This document shows, in pieces, positions 33,596 through 46,299 of a stretch of 64,000 nt of DNA (position 1 is its first letter; the number at the start of each line of letters is the position of its first letter). The stretch is from Lonicera japonica (taxonomy: Eukaryota > Streptophyta > Magnoliopsida > Dipsacales > Caprifoliaceae), in the NCBI GenBank assembly GCA_021464415.1, contig CM038463.1, forward strand, positions 496,001-560,000, read 5' to 3'. Position numbers and translations under genes: made by a program. The notes below the pieces were generated by a model that was given only the letters and a program-made list of their open reading frames with translations, was not told the DNA's origin and made no database searches.

Positions 33596-35370
33596 TTGAG
33601 CCTCACCTCTTTGAACTTGCGACCAGAAATTCCTATATGTATACTCCACAGAGACGGGGCATCCAACTTACAAAGATCTGGTGCTAGTGTGTTGCTGATC
33701 ACCCCTGCAGCCAACAGCCAGGAAATAGCTCTCAAATTCATGTTCAAAGCTTCTAACAACGAGGCTGAATATGAAGCCATCATTGTAGGTCTAAGAATAG
33801 CTACAGATATGGGGGTAAGGAAAATGGTGGTCTACAATGACTCCACGGTAGTGGTTGGACAAATACTTGGCCATAACATGGCTAAAGAAGATCACATAGC
33901 TGCCTATCTAGTCAAGGCTATGGTAGCAGCACAGAGGTACTCAAACCTAGTCTTCATCAAGGTCCCCCGAGCTCAGAACAACAAAGCAGACCGTTTGGCC
34001 AAGCTTTCCTCATCCACGGAGGTGCCGAATGGTGCTTATGTAAAGTATTTGGAAAGAAAAGCCATTTATGAGATCACAGAGCTTGACACAGCCCCAGTAC
34101 AGGTCTGTAAGTGTTGGGTCGACCTAATTCTGGACTATCTCATGAGTGGAGCTCTTCTCGAAGACAAGAAGATGGCCAAAAGGATAAAAATACATTTCTA
34201 ACAAGTACATGGTCATTTAAGAGACACTATCAAGAGGGGGTACGTCCTCTCATTTTTGCTTTACCTACATCCTCACCAGGCCCAGATAGCACTGTTAGAA
34301 ATCCACGAAGTTCTGTGCGGAGGTCATCCAGCAGCTCGCTCACTAGCCCTTAATGTCGGCAGACAGGGCTACTTTTGGCCCATTATCTTGCAAGACACCA
34401 AAGAGCTCGTAAGGAAGTGTGATAAGTGCCAGCGGTTCGCCAACGTTCAGTAGCTCCCAGTAGAGCCCATGACCCCTATTAGCAGCCCTTGGCCCTTCTT
34501 TCAGTGGGGCATGGACATAGTTGGACCTTTCCCCTTAAGCAAAGGACAAACCAAATTCGCGGTGATAGCAATTGATTACTTCACTAAATGGACTGAGGCA
34601 GAAGTACTGACCACGATCACCACCATAAAATCTAGAGTTTAGTGTGAAAAAACATTATTTACCATTTTGGTCTACCAAAAGTATTGATCACAGACAATGG
34701 GAGGCAATTTGACTGCGACCTCTTCAGGGACTTCTGTGAAGGACAAGGGATTGAAAACCATTACAGCTCCCCTGTCCATCCCCAAGCCAATGGTCAGACA
34801 TATGTCACCAACAAAACCCTACTGAGTTCATTGAAGAAGAGACTCAATGATACTAAGGGAAATTGGTCTGAATAGCTCTCGTCAGTTCTGTGGGCCTATC
34901 GAACCACTATCAGAGGTCCGATTGGCAAAATTCCTTTCTCTCTGACCTATGGAACTGAAGTTGTTATTCTAATGGAGATGGGGGTACCCACATACAGAAT
35001 GAACCATCATGATCCAGTTCGTAATAATGAAGGCCTGATAGCCAATTTAGACCTCCTCGAAAAAAAAGAACAAGCTCGATTCAAAGAAGAGGCTTACAAA
35101 AGGAGCATGGTTAAGAGTTACAACAAAAAGGTTAAGTATGGAAGTCTGAAAGTTAGCGATTTGGTACTCCAAAAAGTCACCTTGGCAACAAAGATTTTTG
35201 AATATGGCAAGCTCACTGCTAAATGGGAAGGTACCTACGTGGTCACCAAAGTCAACCGACCTAGTACCTACTATTTGAGGACTGTAGATGGCATGGAGCT
35301 CACGAGACCATGGAACATAGAAATCTTAATAGATACTACCCTTGAGCTTAAATGTATTGTACTTTTGTGA
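33596..35370 (+). pseudogene. Element H second RNase H and integrase
   Basis: 33640-34030 encodes plant-type RNase H (HRDGASNLQRSGASVLLI, NNEAEYEAIIVGLRIA, VYNDSTVVVGQ, NNKADRLAKLSS); the first Asp of the usual DG is part of RDGAS. After a frameshift near 34200 comes the integrase zinc finger (HEVLCGGH...CDKCQ, 34290-34440), the core (GMDIVGPF about 34510; TDNGRQF about 34690) and tail (to 35370). In the catalytic-Glu position the sequence reads ANGQTYVTNK instead of the usual (V/A)E, so the third catalytic residue is missing. Stops at 34452, 34640 and 34873. Dead. Confidence 0.82.
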
Positions 35371-35433
35371 TAGTTGTTTCCAATGAAAATGTATATGAAA
35401 TAAATTTGCTTTGGTACTTCATTACTTGTAAAG

Positions 35434-35612
35434 TGCACTCTGTAAAAAAAATCTCACAAAGAGGCTAGTTTAGTAAGTACTCAGCTCACAAGAAGCACAC
35501 TTGCACTTTGAAAAAAAACCATCTCACAAAGAGGTCAGTTTAATAAGTGCTCAGCTCGCAAGAAGCATACTTGCACTCTATAAAAAAAAACCTCTCACAA
35601 AGAGGTCGGTTT
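35434..35612 (+). repeat. 69-70-bp tandem repeat after integrase of element H
   Basis: Copies start at 35434, 35503 and 35573 (gcact...), each with ctcacaaagaggt and a run of A; a related piece is at 35820. Placed between pol and the 3' LTR like the minisatellite in element A. 35620-36260 has nothing coding. Confidence 0.75.
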
Positions 35613-36263
35613 TTCAACTGAAGAGGCCTGATAACAAATGAGGAAACTATCAAAATTTTCCTAAGTCAGAAGGAGGCACAACTATACTCAAGACTTCGCA
35701 AAAAAGAACAAATTTTTCGTTTTAAACACCAAGGATTTCGCAAAAATTCCTATCACCATATAGGTCAGTCACTAAGCATAAAAGGACTTAAATACAGGCC
35801 TGCCGAGAACTATACAATTCCTCTCACAAAGAGGTCGGTGTAGTAACTGTTAGTTCCATGAACACATTTACACATAGAGGAGTTCAGGTGACATCTGAGA
35901 ATTCTTAACCAAAGTAACAAGAATTCCATTTCGCACTAAGAGACCCAAGAATAACTAGTTTAACAAGTTACATGTTCTTAACCTCTTGTGAATATGGCAA
36001 AGACCTCTCTTGAGGCATTTTGTTTATTTTGCTTAACTATGATTAACTTTTTCCCAAGTTATGGGGGCATTAGGGCATTAATAGAGCTCATTACATCTCA
36101 CATGACAACTTAGATAAAAGAAAAAGACAAGAATTAAAAGAAAATAAGACAAGCAACAAATAATTTTTAAGGCGAAAATGATTCATTTGATTAATAAATA
36201 AATTGATTACAAAGGTCCTACGATTTCTATACAATAAAGGAAGGGGCCTTATCAAATCTACTA

Positions 36264-39200
36264 TTCAACTCCGTCACCAGCTCTTTCATCAGACCTTGAA
36301 GGGGATGGTTTGCCAGTCTCCCACTTAGTTAGCAAGTCAGGCTCTTCAGCTCTAATCAACTGCAACACAACAAGGGCATCAGATCTCTTCTCAACAATCT
36401 TGGCCTCCAGCTCATGAGTCACATCGATCTCTAAAAGAGCTTCTAACTCCTTGAGCTCATCGGGCCTTTGTAGAGCCAGCTCCTTTCACTTGTAGAAGTC
36501 GGTCACAAAAGAGTCAGAGATCCTCAAAAGTGGGCCATCAGAGCCACAAAAATCTTCAACGTCCTACGCTCTTACTGCAGGAAAGGACTCATTTAGCTCT
36601 TTATCTAGGTCAGAAAGTTGAGCATGGTTGCTACTTATAGCTTCTTCAGTGTCTTCCCTCATTTTGTGCTCTAGCTCTGCGAACCTTTGGGCTACCTCAA
36701 GCGCAGACCCAGTGGTTTAGAGGTCTCTCATGGCATTGATCAGCTCAGATTTGAAACTAAAAGCCTCTTGCTTCGTAGCCTAATGATCAGTCAGGCGAAC
36801 ATATTGTTGAAGTTATCTACCTTGCCCTTCAGATCTTCTGTCTCCGACAAGGCATTAGTTAACTAGTCCAGCATGATTTTATTGTTGTTATCAACTCTTT
36901 TTAGGTCACTCTTAGCAACATAAAACTTGTTCTGCGTCCTTGTGAGCTTTTCCTGGAAAGCTGAGTTGGCCATGGCGCTTGAGCCCTCCTCAGCCAAGTG
37001 GAGAGTTGAAAAAAAGAGGTTCATGGCTTGTAAAGAAGTGAAAGAGACAAACTTGAAGAGCGGAGCCCAGAATGAAAATACACATACCTGACTCATGTGA
37101 AAGCTAAAGGAGCTGGCTAATGAGCTCGTTCCCCGTTCCTTCGCTTGCTCCAACACCTTCTGCGATATGGGAGGGAGGGAATAGCCTTGGACAAAGAAGG
37201 CAGAGCTGCCTTGAATGCTAGGATCAGGCATACTCTCATCAGGTCACCCAGGTCCAAAAGTTTGCTCAAGGGCGTCCTTGGCCCCAATTATAATTACCTC
37301 TTCTTCCTCTGTCCTGAGCTCCTCAACACTTACGAAGCTCTTATCAGCAGGACTGCAGGCACTGCCCTCTAGAGCCTTCTTCTTCTTCTCTAAGGTCGTT
37401 TTCTCTGGGCTGAGGAGATGGTCAAGCCCCTGGCCAACGTAGTCCTTTTTTTAGTATTCTTATAAGTATTTTCCTTAAAAACCAGGGCTAAGAAAAGAAT
37501 GAAAGAAGATCAAAGTTAGTAAGAAGCAAAAGCTACAATCAGAGTTCAGAAAGAAAAGCCAACGGGAAAGACAGAAGACTTACTCTTCTTGGGCACCACG
37601 GGCACCTGCTGGAGGGGGGCCACGACCAAAACCTTGTCCCCAGGGGAGACATGTAACACCCCCGCCTTAATCTACAGGACAACACCCGTAATTAAGACCT
37701 GGAGTGCTACTAACCCATCTTAGATTGACTAAAATGGGTATATATGAAAACATATAAATAAATTAAAGTAGTAAATATCACACATGTCAATCAACAAGAT
37801 AGAAGAAGATAGTACTGTACTAAATCATGCATACATATAACCAGTATACAAAACCAAACTAAGCAGGTGCAACACAATAGATAACACTTCGAGCTAGCTG
37901 TGGCTTCCTGAGATAACATATACATAACAAAAATTGAATCTGTATCAGAGCCATCTATTTCGTTCCCGAACCCGTAGTCCCGTTACCATCGTTCGTCCCC
38001 TGTGTACCTGTAATTGTAAATAAAACACGAGGTGAGCTCACAGCTCAATAGGGGGAACGGGGAATAACATATCGAAAATATAATTTACAGTCCAACAACA
38101 ATTCATATTTTATCAAATACTTTGGTTTTAAAACCATCATTATATGAAACTATACGTGCTCATGCATGTGCAGGTTACCTCTCTTATGTCAACCTTAGAG
38201 CCACGCAGCTAGAATATATCCATACCAAACCAGAGTATAGCAAGGGCCTGACTGCCCGAGAGAAAATCCAACAATAATCACAAATTGGCCCATCGGCCCC
38301 AAGGTATATCATTCGAACATAATCATTTTGGACCATATGTCCACCAATAGTAATATAACCACATAACCATCAGTGCCTTACCGTTGTCTAGATTTTTGGG
38401 CTACACATCACTGGCTCTAGACAACCGACGCGTTGCTGCCCTCAAGAGGTTTAGGAATTTTTAACCCAAGGGCACCAGGCCCTACTTATTTTCCATCCCG
38501 GTAGGCACAGATCAATACATCATTCCTTCACAATCGAAGGGTCACAATAGAATCATATCTGGATCCATATCAGGATCATATCATATCCAGAACATAATCA
38601 TATTTGGAATAATACAATAACCACAAGAAGCTCCCGGTATACTGATAAGAGATATACGCCTATACGATAGGCCAGAAGAATGATCCAAGCTTGCCAAAGG
38701 ATTCTCCAAGATTCCGGTTGACACAAATATAATGCATAATATGCATAACATGCTATTTAGTGAACACATGAAGTAACTTATGCCATATACCCTTTAGCAA
38801 GTCTCGTTAGATATCCCTTGATGTGTAATAAACATTAACAATTTCATTCCATCACAAATAGCATCCATATATCCAAGGGATATCTCGTACAATTCAATTA
38901 GCACAATACGTCAAGTATAAATGGCATACTTTGCTTCAAAACATGCATTCATGTCTTTTAAGGAACATTTGAAGTAATTTATGCCATATACACTCCCACA
39001 AGCCCAACCCCATACTCCATGATGTATAGAAGCAACAACAAGTTCATTTTCATCAATATTTAGGAGTCAAGAATCCATGGAATACTTCATAGGGTTGGAT
39101 AATACAAAGGTTTCATGTGTATATAGCATTTATGGCTTCAAATTTCACATTTGAACATTTACAACCATTTATAAATGCACTCAAAAGATGTATTATAATT

Positions 39201-41600
39201 CCTTTAGGGAAAACATGGGAAAAACATGATAAATTTCATCAAACATGTCATACTACATGTTTCAAAAATATTTAAACTATATTATCAAGTTTTGAAGACA
39301 TATAAACCCCTACCTCAAGTTGTAGACCAAAAGAGAGAAGAAAGGATGATAATCGAAGCTTTGCTTGGTGAAACCCCGAATATATCGAGTCACCGCGTTT
39401 CTAGAATAGCAAAACCCCCAAATAACGAAGCTTAGACTATAACCCGTGTAGTCCTAACTCAGGCTCGAGCTCCCATGGCGGATAACAAGGAAGAAGATGA
39501 TGAATAATGCTTTAGAAGAGGGTTTGATTGATTTGGAGCTTTAATCTTGGATTGAGGATGAAATATGTGTAAAAAGCTCTCAAAGAACCCTTAAAAACGA
39601 GCTCTCACCTCTCTCTAACTTCCTCTGAGGTTGTGGCTCAAAAATATGAGAGGAGGAGGCTTAAAATGGCGTAAAAATGGTGAAAACCGACTTACTATTG
39701 GACCATGATCAATCATGGTTTCCCCCATGATCGATCATGGAGTCCTCTGCCGACACATGCCTTTTTGGATCTGGAGCACTGTTTGTATTTTGGCCATAAC
39801 TTTTCGCTCGGAACTCCGATTGAGGTGATTTTTATATGCACGGAAAGATAATTCAAAGATCTATAACTTCCTAGAAGGAAGTTTTCCCAAATTATGGATA
39901 AATAATTTTCAAAAATTCTCCGAAGACAACACTCTGCCGAAGCGCGACCAAACAGCCAGAATTTAGTGATAGACCTACTTTGCGCCCTGTTTTGACCCAC
40001 GAGGAGTGCGAATTTGCTTTCAGTAAAAACATGAAAGTTGTGGAATGATACAAATACTAGATACATATGCAAGCAAAAACTTTAATCGGATAAGTAACGG
40101 AGGAATTACGATCGTCCAAAGTTAGCTCGAATTAACGAATCGCAAAGAACCAAAATTTCCCATTTACCAACCGAAATCGATTCGGACCACCAGAATCACC
40201 AAATGATCACTCATATGAGTTTAAATAAGCTAATATACTTTAATTTAAAACAAATTAAAGTACGGAGTATTACAAGACAGGTCGGATTTCCTCTTGGTCT
40301 CCCTCTTATAGAGCACCAGTTTTAGCTCCAATCTTCTTGACGACTACGGAACCTTCAAGGCCTTGGTCACTGCCTCCTTATTAAGTCGCCTTTGAGGCCT
40401 TGAGCCTTAAGTCATTTTTCTTAGAAGGTAAGAGCATGTCCAATGGAGGAAGGTCCTCTATGATGAGGACGTTGGGCTTAGTATCGATGGGCATAGGACC
40501 TAGTTCGTACCTCCACAACATTCTAGGAGCTACGATATCGATATAATATTTGAGAAAGAAGTTCTTGGCATCCTCTATCCCGAATGTCTTCACCAATCGG
40601 GTTTCTTCTTTTTAATTGTGAAATATAGAATAAGAAGGGGAAGTTAGAAACTCTAACATGAGAAGAAATAAAGAGTTATTCAACGCTGGAGAAGAAACTT
40701 ACTAATAAAGTCTGGCTCTGAGAGTCAGCATTTAAGGTCGTGGATACTAGGACACCTTAAGTCGTGCTCTCAGTCCTCCCATGAGACAAAGAAGAATCAC
40801 TTCTTCCAGTTGGGAATGCTTTCAGGGAGGCCGTAAATGATCTTCGAAGCCCCTAACCTCATGGAGCAGTTGAAGAAACCTTTGTTCTTCCCACCGTTGT
40901 CCTTGGACTGGAAGAGGGAGATGAACTCCTCAATGGTGATGTCTTGGCTCCCAGCAGAAATAGCCTTGAAGATTAACACCGACCCTATCAAACATGACCA
41001 TACATTGGGGCTGACTTGTGTAAGTGCATGGTCTATAGTCACCAGCAATTCCTTCACGTGATCATCCGTTGGGAACCTCAGCCCATGCTCAAAGGCGGCC
41101 TCGTAGAAGTAGACCTCTCTTGGTCTGTAATAATAAGCTATCTCTTCTGGACCTGGCGTCCTAATCCTAACCGAGTCAAGTGTCTGGTATTTCTTCTTGA
41201 AGATTGGAATGTCGGGGCAGAGAAGGTCGAACGGATACGAAAACTTGCCAAAAAGCTGAGGTACTCTAAGTATTTCTCGATGGCCTTTAGGTAATTGGAT
41301 ACGCAAGGGGGAAAACAGACACGAGCCAGCTCTCCCTCACTATCTAGGATCTCTATAGACCTCATGTCAGCAATGGTGTTTGGGGCCCCCAGAAAGGAGC
41401 CTTGCTCTATGCTTAGAGGGATCTCCTGGCCCTGGGTCTGGTTGGTGATGTGTTTCATTAGTATCGCTAAGGTATGGAGAGGAGAAGAATATGCGAAATG
41501 AGGAATAAGCTTGATGAAGTTTTCCAAGGCTATAATCGAAAACCTCTTAAAAGAGTTTTCTGAAGGGGGTTTATAATCCAGAATGGCAGAAAGCGGGAAA
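36264..41600 (-). pseudogene. Antisense gene of element H with putative gypsy-type transposon domain (Transposase_28)
   Basis: On the minus strand, 41600-40797 gives SIEQGSFLGAPN, EIAYYYRPREVYFYEAAFEHG, LRFPTDDHVKEL and SPNVWSCLIGSVLIFKAI. This YFYEA-GLRFP...PN-W...G pattern is that of the Transposase_28 (putative gypsy-type) domain found in antisense ORFs of Tat elements. A frameshift lies near 41150-41300. After a likely intron comes a piece at 40596-40381 (RMLWRYELGPMP), then the nested solo LTR (37652-40274), then a Ser/Pro-rich segment (about 37230-37090) and a coiled-coil, Glu/Lys-rich end (about 37000-36264) with several stops. Function unknown; its own TATA box is at 41686. The insertion and stops make it a pseudogene. 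Confidence 0.68.
37652..40274 (-). mobile_element. Solo LTR, family E (copy 2), in element H
   Basis: It starts TGTAACACCCC and ends AGTATTACA, with agaca duplicated at 37647-37651 and 40275-40279; 2623 bp. It aligns with copy 1 along most of its length (gccttaat-taca-gg, ctactaacccatcttagat, caagttgtagaccaa, ttttggccataacttttcg). In place of the ACCGGTAT pairs it has two palindromes CCATGATC(A/G)ATCATGG at 39703-39718 and 39725-39740. Confidence 0.88.
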
Positions 41601-41683
41601 GGTGAAGGCTTTAAAAGCTCTAAAGTGCCTAAGGTTCAAGAGAAGGAGAAATGAAAAGTAAAAATCCCTCCTAAGGTAGAAAG

Positions 41684-41695
41684 GTTTATATAAGG
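41684..41695 (-). promoter_or_regulatory. TATA box of the antisense gene of element H
   Basis: The minus strand reads ccttatataaacc, a good TATA box, about 90 bp upstream of the start of the open frame near 41600. GAGCTC words crowd further upstream (41830-42025), as they do in the LTR of this element. Confidence 0.5.
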
Positions 41696-42050
41696 TGTAT
41701 AGGAGAAGTTAAGTGTCTATTTAAAGCTTTAATTGTCCATTCACAGATCCATTATAACACGTTTACACGTTTTCCAAGGAATACAGAACGGCTACGCCCA
41801 AACTCATCAAAATAGTAACAGTCATATCGAAGAGCTCGGGGTCAAAAGGCAGGTCGCAGAATCGGGTCAGAGACCCTAATGTTCAAGATATCCACCAGAT
41901 CTGATGTAGACGCCAAGCTCGACCTCCCCAAGGAGCCTGTACCCCGCGTCATCCATTAAACGGAGCTCGAAACTTCTTTCGAAATTGAACAAGAGCTTTT
42001 ATCTTTGCTAATCAGCTCCTTTGAGCTAAATGACATGGATAGGGGCCAAT

Positions 42051-42944
42051 TGATTGTGCAAATATTAGTCCTATTTACCCCGCCAACCACGAGTTGACAC
42101 CTGATTGTCCACGTTAGCCATCGGACCTGCCCCAACGTGAGGAGCTCGGAAGAGCCCTATTGATTCACTGTAAGAAGGATGGATCCCTTTAAGAATTGAG
42201 TACATACTCGAGACTTGATTACGAACAGTGAATTGCGAAGCTCAAGTTGCAAAGCTCATTTGACAAGCTCTAAAGTTCCCTCTCGCCCAACCACTCTGCC
42301 AGAATGGTTTGCAAAAGTATGGACGACTGTCACCTGCTCTGCAGAGGGCGCAGAACTCCCCTCACCTTATTAAATGCACACTAACTATATTTAATGCACC
42401 AAAATTCATGGAGAATCAATGTCAAAGTTTTTAATAACCAAAGCATGGCTCCAGACCTGCTTTGAGAGCTCTGGCCACACATTTTCTTCAGTCATATATG
42501 TATAGGAAGCATTTACTTTTTTAACCAACCAAGTTCAACCCAATAACAACAAAAAGAAACCTCATAACACAGAGAGAGAATCCTATATTCAATAGCAAAA
42601 AGACAAGAGAGAGAATAGGAGCTCAGAACACTCAGTAGAGCTCCTAAAATAGAGAAGCCAGCACTTGTATAGCCTGAACGCAATCCTATCATAACATTGT
42701 GAATACAGGGTAATTAGAATGGCTTGTGTGAGTTTGTAACACTTGTTTATTTGTTATCAATACAAGGCAAACCGAGCTCCCAGCTCCATTCCACAGAGGA
42801 AGACTAACCCGTATCTTCATAGAGGCCAACTTCCTCTATACATCTTTGACTCTCTCAGATTCTTTACATCTTTATTACTGCAATCATTTAGTATAATCAT
42901 TGACTATGTGGTCTAAAATACCCTTTTAGATTTTAGCACCAATA
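42051..42944 (+). mobile_element. Element H 3' LTR
   Basis: It starts TGATTGTGCAAAT and ends TAGCACCAATA (the last C of CA changed). It matches the split 5' LTR in full with many substitutions. Confidence 0.85.
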
Positions 42945-43600
42945 ACTCCCTCTCACTTTTCACTACACGATATATATAATTTTTTTTGACAATCACATGC
43001 GTTAGACATTATTTTTTCTTTAAATGAAAAGTGTGCACTCATATATATTCCTCTTAGAGGGAAGAAGTCTAAGTATTATGGTTGACATTTATGAGCTTAT
43101 GGTGTTGGTGGAATGAGTGATTAAAAAGTCAAGCAAAGTGAGAAAAACATGTAAAGGGGACGGTAAAGGGTTACCATAGTGGAAGGAGAACCAAAAGCTC
43201 CCAAAATGGTGTATAGTTGGCCTCCACTAGGGTAAAAGCCTTCATCAAAATTGCATGATTGCTTGCATAAATCAATCATTAAATAAAAAAATATAAAAAT
43301 AAAAATACTGAAAGCAAAAGATAGCTTCTGAGGGAGAAATAATTAAAAATCTAATGTCTTAGAGGCTCTCTAAACTTATATGCATATGAATGCAAATTTT
43401 TCGGACACAAGTGTTTTCAATTAATTTTCTGTTAGTTCCAAAAATTTACGCACTATGGGACCTATTTATGAATTCTTTCTTGCTTGCTTAAATATGCTAA
43501 CATGTTGCCAATCTTTAGATTGATAGCTCTTTGTATTTCATCACGGCATTCTATTTCAAATCGATGAAATTTTGTTTATATTAGTGAGAGAAAAATTATA
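42945..43600. other. No gene seen
   Basis: AT-rich sequence with no long frame and no repeat I recognise. It should be the original flank of element H. Confidence 0.5.
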
Positions 43601-43623
43601 TTTTGTTGGTAGACTTAACTGTC

Positions 43624-43854
43624 GGACCGGTCCAAGTTAGCAATACCTGTATCGGTTCAGTACATACAAAACCCAGCACTTTTTCTTATCGGACCAGTCC
43701 AAGTTATCGAACCCTGTACTGGTCCGGCTCATGTGAATGCCAAAAATACTTTGGGCAAATTTGTAACTTTACACCCAAATCACATTTTTTCAAATAAAAC
43801 CGCCTTTATTCCCTTCATTCTTTCCACTTCTCTACAACTCCTCTCCCTTATAAA
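43624..43854 (+). promoter_or_regulatory. Promoter-like region with GGACCGGTCC palindromes and TATA box
   Basis: A perfect palindrome GGACCGGTCC (43624-43633), near-copies GGACCAGTCC (43691-43700) and ACTGGTCCGG (43718-43727), then TATAAA at 43849-43854, before the ATG at 44028. Related motifs occur in the LTR inserted in the CACTA element (51044-51126). Confidence 0.45.
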
Positions 43855-44027
43855 CCGTAGCTCTCCATCATTAGAAATTGTCATCAATCTCTATTGAAGC
43901 TCCTTTTTATCTAAGGTTGGGTAAGTTATTTTTCTCCATTGTTTCTAGGGTTCCTTTCTTTCTAATTTCAATCATGTCTCTGTTTTTGGGTTGTGGAGTC
44001 TCCATGCTCTATTTTTTATTGATTTTC

Positions 44028-44560
44028 ATGGCTAGAACCAAGGGTTCAAAGAAGAACCCTAAAGGTTCAAAATTATCTCATTATCCTCCAAACCCATCAC
44101 TTATTAGCCCTCCGGTCAAACGCCCTTGTCATGGCGGCGATTCATCACCCCATCCTCCATCCAAGGGCAAAGAAAAAGGCAAGATTGTCGAATCCTCAAA
44201 CCCATGTGGGGGAAATTAAGTCATAGCCGAATCCCATTTGGTTTTTGGTCAATTTTTCCTCGATTCCGCTCTGAAAATGAATCTCAAACTTGTGGCAATC
44301 GTATTGCCAAAGTCCTTGTTGTATGTAAAAGGGATTTCAATCTCGAGGCATTTCGTCCACATTGATCCAATCCATCCATTCTTCACAATATCTATGATTG
44401 GATCACTTCCCGTCATTGGGAACCAATTTTGATTAACCATGGTTGCTATCCACATATGGTTCATGAATTTTATTCATAGAGTTGTTCTTGAGCGATTTAA
44501 GAATTGTTCGTCTAAGTTGGTTAGTGATGAATCAAGCCTTTACCTCTTATGATTATTATA
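44028..44560 (+). pseudogene. Putative plant transposon protein (PF20167-like), degraded
   Basis: The frame starts MARTKGSKKNPKGSK, a basic Ser/Pro-rich head, and after a frameshift near 44210 reads VVCKRDFNLEAFRP, then NPSILHNIYDWITSRHWEP, then a segment ending MVHEFYS. That order (R-N-(F/V)-D/N-L-E-x-F ... W-E-P ... V-x-E-F-Y) resembles the putative plant transposon protein domain seen with gypsy elements. Stops at 44217, 44364 and 44477. The promoter-like region upstream suggests it was an internal gene of a lost element, perhaps antisense. Confidence 0.45.
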
Positions 44561-45578
44561 GTGAAATTGTTTGTTGAGGATTAGTCATGCAATGCATGGA
44601 TAGCTCGTTATATCTTGTCTTAATTATTTATGTTTGATTGTATGCTTTACGTATACATGCTATACAAGATTAGACAAACTTTCATAATTAAAATTGGTAG
44701 AATTTTAAGTTTAATTCTACTATATTAATTAAATTATTTTTACGTATAAATCAAAGAATAATTCACCTAGGTTAATTTACTCTGCACACGTTTATAGTTT
44801 TTTTAGGACCTCGTTGGAGGATTTGTGTTTTGTTGACATTTACCATGTTTTATGAATGATTTATATTGTCAACGTGGAGTTTAATTTATAGTAAGAAATT
44901 CGTTTGATTAATTACAAATTGGTTTATTAACTTTACGAACTGCATATGCCAAATTTTTTCTAAATGATGTTTTTAAAACATGATATGTTTTTTGATATAT
45001 AAACTAATTCTAACTAATTTAAACCTACTGTCGCGTATGGCACCGAGATTAACGGGGTCCCAGAGGCTTAAACCTCATAATGGGATTCAGGGCGTCACAT
45101 TACATCTGAAGAACTATAATGATAATGAACTGCGATCGTATTTCTGTCTAACTAAGGTGGATCCACAACCCTTAACGTTTGAAGACGCAAGAACCTTGGA
45201 ACCATGCGAATTTAATGGAGGTGGAACCTCGACCCAATCCGTAAAATGAAAATGAACCTTGGTATAGTTGAAGACAAATAATCAATTGATGGATTAATTG
45301 ATTGATAAGTCGAAGAACAACAAGAACCCTAATTCTGGTTGTTCAAGACATTTTTAGAACGCAAGAGGTGAAAACACTCAAATTCGAATTAATCAAAGGC
45401 TGCCTAAAACAATAATGTTATGTCCTTTAAATAGGACAAATAATAAACCTAACCTAAGCCCAATTTCAAAAATAAACAAAAAAAAACGAAAATAATAGTT
45501 TTCCACATACTTTGGGCCCAAACAAAGCTAAAACATAAATTAAATTTAAAATAAATAAAGCCTAGCCCTGCTTATTTA
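44561..45578. other. Degraded gypsy LTR-like sequence, no gene
   Basis: Noncoding and AT-rich; a frame at 44980-45249 (RLTGSQRLKPHNGIQG) resembles no protein I know. The minus strand near 45425-45440 has a TATA-like cctatttaaag. Parts look like the U5 of the LTR at about 50437-51903. Confidence 0.35.
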
Positions 45579-45827
45579 TCAAATACACGTTTTAATCTCT
45601 TGGGTTGCTATTTGAACAAGCAATGACCTCCATTCTTGGACCCGATCTCCCTCAATGCACCTCCATGCTTCAGCTTTGCTAATCATCACTTGGACCATGG
45701 CCATAAGTGATTCCTTGATCTTCTTGGCTCTAGCTCGGGTGATTGGACCACTTGGAACCCGAATGGGATCTTCATAGTCTTCACTCCATGATCTAGCCCC
45801 AGTGTTATCCTTGGGCTCATTATACAA
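45579..45827 (-). pseudogene. Gypsy polyprotein C-terminal scrap
   Basis: The frame contains VPSGPITRARAKKIKESL, a phrase typical of the very end or linker of plant Ty3/gypsy polyproteins. Nothing else of the polyprotein is adjacent. Beyond it (45830-46250) the DNA is noncoding and resembles 50700-50900. Confidence 0.4.
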
Positions 45828-46299
45828 TCAAGCCAAGATATAGTGAGCATTGGGATTTGAATTTGATTTTCTAGGTGGTGTTTTCATAAAAGTTTTTTAG
45901 GTCGAAATAATTTTTTTTTACTATTTTTGTTTGTGTTTTGCCCCTGTCCATAAAATCGAATTATTGAGGAAACGCTTGGATTATGTTCCTTACATGTTTC
46001 TAGAGTTGCACCAAAAATTTAGGTTGTATTGAAATTCAAACAAATTTGGCATAGCAAAAAACAAAAAAAAAAAAGAAAAAAATGGAATTATAAAGAAAAT
46101 ATTTATTAAAAGAAATCATTTTTTTTAAAAAAAAGGAAAAGTCAAATAAGCCATTTTTTAAAACCTTGTGCCATTTTTAATTCTCTAAATTAACCAAGCA
46201 ATGCCACCTTTTATCTTTAATGTGAGGTCAGTTTTGCACGAATTGGTTAAAAAGAAAAAGGGGGTAGCTTTATGGGTGGACCGGTACATGACAATTGTG

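Larger units (their letters stand above)
10765..42944 (+). mobile_element. Element H: old Tat-type gypsy retrotransposon, with nested insertions
   Basis: Two LTRs of about 895 bp flank it: 10765-11359 plus 32009-32305 (split by element A) and 42051-42944. They start (T)TGATGGTGCAAAT-like and end ACCAACA/ACCAATA. The primer-binding site follows at 32309. Its interior has a gag remnant, RNase H and integrase on the plus strand and a long antisense gene. Protease, reverse transcriptase and the first RNase H are missing near 33450-33590. The two LTRs differ visibly more than those of element A, and target duplications are no longer clear (gttcc versus actcc), which fits greater age. Confidence 0.8.

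Noticed and set aside
10760..42949. Target duplication around element H
   Set aside because: gttcc versus actcc share only part of their bases; too weak to claim.
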